Shown here one piece after another: positions 6,021-8,027 of a stretch of DNA of 8,027 bases. Numbering within the stretch: position 1 is the stretch's first letter; the number at the start of each line of letters is the position of its first letter. The stretch is from an uncultured Methanobrevibacter sp. Lineage in GTDB: Archaea; Methanobacteriota; Methanobacteria; Methanobacteriales; Methanobacteriaceae. The translations under genes and the position numbers were made by a program. The notes under the pieces are model-generated. The model was not told the DNA's origin, did not search any database, and saw nothing but the letters and a program-made list of their open reading frames with translations. The stretch lies in contig CAJGDA010000071.1 in NCBI GenBank assembly GCA_904501935.1, positions 1 to 8,027 of the forward strand, given 5' to 3'.

Positions 6021-6887
6021 TTATATTAACTTACAGCCTATATTATCCACATTTGTTTCCATAACCTTGCCTTCATATTTATCCCATGATGATTTAATAT
6101 CATCAATTGAATCTTGACTAGCAATGGCAACAAAAGATGAGCCTGTTCCAGACAAACCAGAAGCTAAAGCACCGGCTTCAAGTGCATCTATTGCTATTGT
6201 TGAATCAAAGCCCAAAGTTGCTGAATAAATCAATCCGTTTAAGTTTAATGCTTTAAAATAGTTCTTATTGCATGCAAAATCAAAAGCTGTTTCAACTAAT
6301 GGAGCCAATAATTTCATTCTGTCAGGATTTGAGTCACCAGATTTTGAATAATAATTCGGCATATAAACCAAAACAGGATATTCATCCATATTTTCTTTTA
6401 TAATGAATTCCCTATTTTTATTATCAGTTACAACAACTCCTCCAAAGTAAGATGCAGTTGCATCATCAAATGAACCCGTTATTGTAACACCTGCTTCTAA
6501 AGAAGCGTCAATTGCCATATTAATAACTTCCAAATCTTCAAGAGGTTTCAAATCAAACTCTTCAGATATAATGGAAGAGACTACTTTGACAATTGCATTA
6601 GATGAAGCGCTGCTACTGGACAATCCAGATGCCATAGGTAATCGTGATTTTGTTTTTAATTCAATGCCGAAGTCTTTTTCATCAATATCATAAAAATTAA
6701 AAACATTCTGAACACATAGCTCCATCAGAGTATTATCTGCACCAACATCATTCATGCAGGAAATCCCTTCAGAAGTTGTTTTGGCCACACATTCAATATC
6801 CAATCCAATACCAAATGCAGAACCAAAACCTGTTGCAATTGCATTAATAATAGTGGCTGAACCAGGTGATCTAACCTTTTTCTCCAT
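6021..6887 (-). CDS. aroK: Archaeal shikimate kinase (GHMP kinase family)
   Basis: This enzyme phosphorylates shikimate with ATP in the pathway to chorismate. It belongs to the GHMP (galactokinase/homoserine kinase) superfamily, unrelated to bacterial P-loop AroK. The 288-residue protein shows the ATP-binding motif PMASGLSSSSASSNA (84-98), an acidic GSFDDATASYFGG segment (138-150) typical of archaeal shikimate kinases, and the C-terminal glycine-rich motif LSGTGSSFVAIA (245-256). The N-terminal MEKKVRSPGSATIINA also fits the family. Homoserine kinase is the main alternative, but GSFDDATASYFGG and the chorismate mutase neighbour favour shikimate kinase. The ATG at 6887 overlaps the glycosyltransferase stop as TAATG, with GAGGAG about nine bases upstream, so translation is likely coupled to that gene. 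Confidence 0.93.
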   Translation of the reverse strand: MEKKVRSPGSATIINAIATGFGSAFGIGLDIECVAKTTSEGISCMNDVGADNTLMELCVQNVFNFYDIDEKDFGIELKTKSRLPMASGLSSSSASSNAIVKVVSSIISEEFDLKPLEDLEVINMAIDASLEAGVTITGSFDDATASYFGGVVVTDNKNREFIIKENMDEYPVLVYMPNYYSKSGDSNPDRMKLLAPLVETAFDFACNKNYFKALNLNGLIYSATLGFDSTIAIDALEAGALASGLSGTGSSFVAIASQDSIDDIKSSWDKYEGKVMETNVDNIGCKLI

Positions 6888-7969
6888 TATTTCAACTCCT
6901 CATATGGAATTGTTACTTTTGAAAAGTCCATCGCACGATTTCTTGCATTGAGTGATAAAACTAATCTTAAATCCTCATCACTAATTAATTTATCAATAGC
7001 CCCCGCAATTGATGAGACCTTATTAGGATCTACAAGCAGACCAACATCATTATTAATTATTTCAGTGATTCCACCAACATTACTGCCTATGACTGGTTTT
7101 CCGCAGGCCAAAGCTTCAATTAAAACCAAACCGAAACTTTCCGAAAATGACGGCAACACCAGCACATCACAGCTTGGAATAATATTTTCGACATCATTTC
7201 TGGAACCTGTGAAAATTACATCCCTAATATTTTCATCTTCAACCTTTTTTGTTAGTTTTTTAAATTGTGGTCCATCACCTACAATAACCAAATAATAATC
7301 GCTACTGGTTATTTTTTTAGCTTCCAAAAGAGAATCTACATTTTTTCTTTTGATTAAGTTACCTACGAAAAGAACAATAGGTTTATCCTCAAGTTTATTT
7401 TCCTTTTTAAATGAATCATTTTTATTTGATGAGAATTTATCAATATCTACTGAATTCCAGCATAGCTTTGTTTTATTTGAAATTCCTTGAACTCCTGTTG
7501 CAATAATCTCATGCCTTAATGCATTGCTGACTGCAAGAACTACATCAGCATCTTTTAAAACTTTTTTAAGAGTTGATCTCATTAATGGCTGTTTCTTATA
7601 TAATTCAAACATGTCTGAACCATGTGCTGTGACATAAGTTTTAATACCCCGTTCCTTTCCGACCTCAACAGCTGCAGCCCCTGCAGGGAACAAATAATGG
7701 CCATGTATTATGTCAATGTTTTCCTTTTCTAGAAGTTCATTTAATGCTTTCTTTGCATTGATTTTGAACATTAAACCCCTAACACCAGGAATATTTAAAC
7801 CTTTAGTGCCGATGACATGGATTCCGTCAATATCCTTAATATCTTTATGAGGATAAGTAATTACATAAACTTCATGGCCTTCACTGACTAACTGTTTGGA
7901 TAAAGTATGAATATGAACTCCAACACCACCCACATGAGGCGGGAATTGACCAACCATAGCTATTTTCAT
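6887..7969 (-). CDS. Glycosyltransferase, GT4 family (GT-B fold)
   Basis: This is a retaining GT4 enzyme that transfers a sugar from a nucleotide-sugar donor; the acceptor cannot be read from the sequence. The 360-residue protein begins MKIAMVGQFPPHVGGVGVH, with the glycine-rich GGVGVH loop (14-19) of the acceptor-side Rossmann domain, HGSD (116-119) and SNALRHE (148-154). The C-terminal donor domain starts near residue 197 (PIVLFVGNLIKRKN) and contains GDGP (231-234) and the EX7E signature ESFGLVLIE (277-285), followed by the conserved GKPVIGSNVGG (290-300). No membrane segment is seen, so it probably works at the cytoplasmic membrane face on a lipid or surface glycan. The start is ATG at 7969 with GGAG eleven bases upstream. 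Its stop overlaps the shikimate kinase start by one base, an association that does not explain the function. Confidence 0.93.
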   Translation of the reverse strand: MKIAMVGQFPPHVGGVGVHIHTLSKQLVSEGHEVYVITYPHKDIKDIDGIHVIGTKGLNIPGVRGLMFKINAKKALNELLEKENIDIIHGHYLFPAGAAAVEVGKERGIKTYVTAHGSDMFELYKKQPLMRSTLKKVLKDADVVLAVSNALRHEIIATGVQGISNKTKLCWNSVDIDKFSSNKNDSFKKENKLEDKPIVLFVGNLIKRKNVDSLLEAKKITSSDYYLVIVGDGPQFKKLTKKVEDENIRDVIFTGSRNDVENIIPSCDVLVLPSFSESFGLVLIEALACGKPVIGSNVGGITEIINNDVGLLVDPNKVSSIAGAIDKLISDEDLRLVLSLNARNRAMDFSKVTIPYEELK

Positions 7970-7984
7970 GATAAATAAAACTCC

Positions 7985-8027
7985 ATTAAACTTTTAATAT
8001 TATATAATGAAATTATTGTTTAAATAA
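7985..8027 (-). promoter_or_regulatory. AT-rich upstream region of the glycosyltransferase, possible promoter
   Basis: The last 43 bases are nearly pure A/T. On the minus strand TTATTTAAAC near the window edge, or TTATATAAT at about 7999-8007, could be a TATA box. The latter would start transcription too close to the GGAG binding site, so the former is favoured. The box may be incomplete and the gene could be cotranscribed with something outside. Confidence 0.25.

Noticed and set aside
6754..7295. Two plus-strand frames opposite shikimate kinase and the glycosyltransferase
   Set aside because: They are antisense to well-identified genes and their products match no family I recognise.

Overview
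The window comes from a low-GC archaeon, most likely a Methanobacteriales methanogen of the Methanobrevibacter type. Three genes point to this: a GHMP-family archaeal shikimate kinase instead of the bacterial P-loop enzyme, the archaeal/eukaryotic ribosomal protein eS17, and an aspartate-semialdehyde dehydrogenase of the archaeal/fungal class. Intergenic DNA is extremely AT-rich, genes end in long oligo-T tracts (minus-strand sense), and ribosome binding sites are of the GGAGGTGAT type. Species-level assignment is not possible from sequence reading alone.

Every gene I can support lies on the minus strand, so transcription runs from high to low coordinates. First (7969-5426) come a GT4 glycosyltransferase, shikimate kinase, an AroQ-type chorismate mutase and ribosomal protein eS17. 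The first two overlap by one base and the last two by 14 bases; a 69-bp gap with a possible internal promoter separates the pairs. An AT-rich terminator/promoter region (5245-5425) follows. Next (5244-1241) is a compact lysine/threonine precursor operon: aspartokinase, DapA, DapB and aspartate-semialdehyde dehydrogenase, in almost the reverse of pathway order and with overlaps or very short gaps. It ends in a hairpin plus oligo-T region. Finally, at 1010, an unnamed long coiled-coil gene starts and runs off the left edge of the window.

Together the metabolic genes cover two branches of amino-acid synthesis. Aspartokinase and aspartate-semialdehyde dehydrogenase make aspartate semialdehyde. 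DapA and DapB take it to tetrahydrodipicolinate, on the way to lysine. Shikimate kinase and chorismate mutase sit before and after chorismate in aromatic amino-acid synthesis. All visible catalytic residues are present and I see no broken gene.

The least ordinary part is the coiled-coil gene at the left end. It carries a 93-bp (31-residue) in-frame tandem repeat that becomes progressively more uniform toward the window edge. The last two visible copies are identical at the DNA level and use markedly different synonymous codons from the rest of the gene. A perfect 16-bp palindrome centred on TGTACA lies in its presumed promoter. The rest is well-conserved housekeeping metabolism; I see no defence system, mobile element, RNA gene or CRISPR array.
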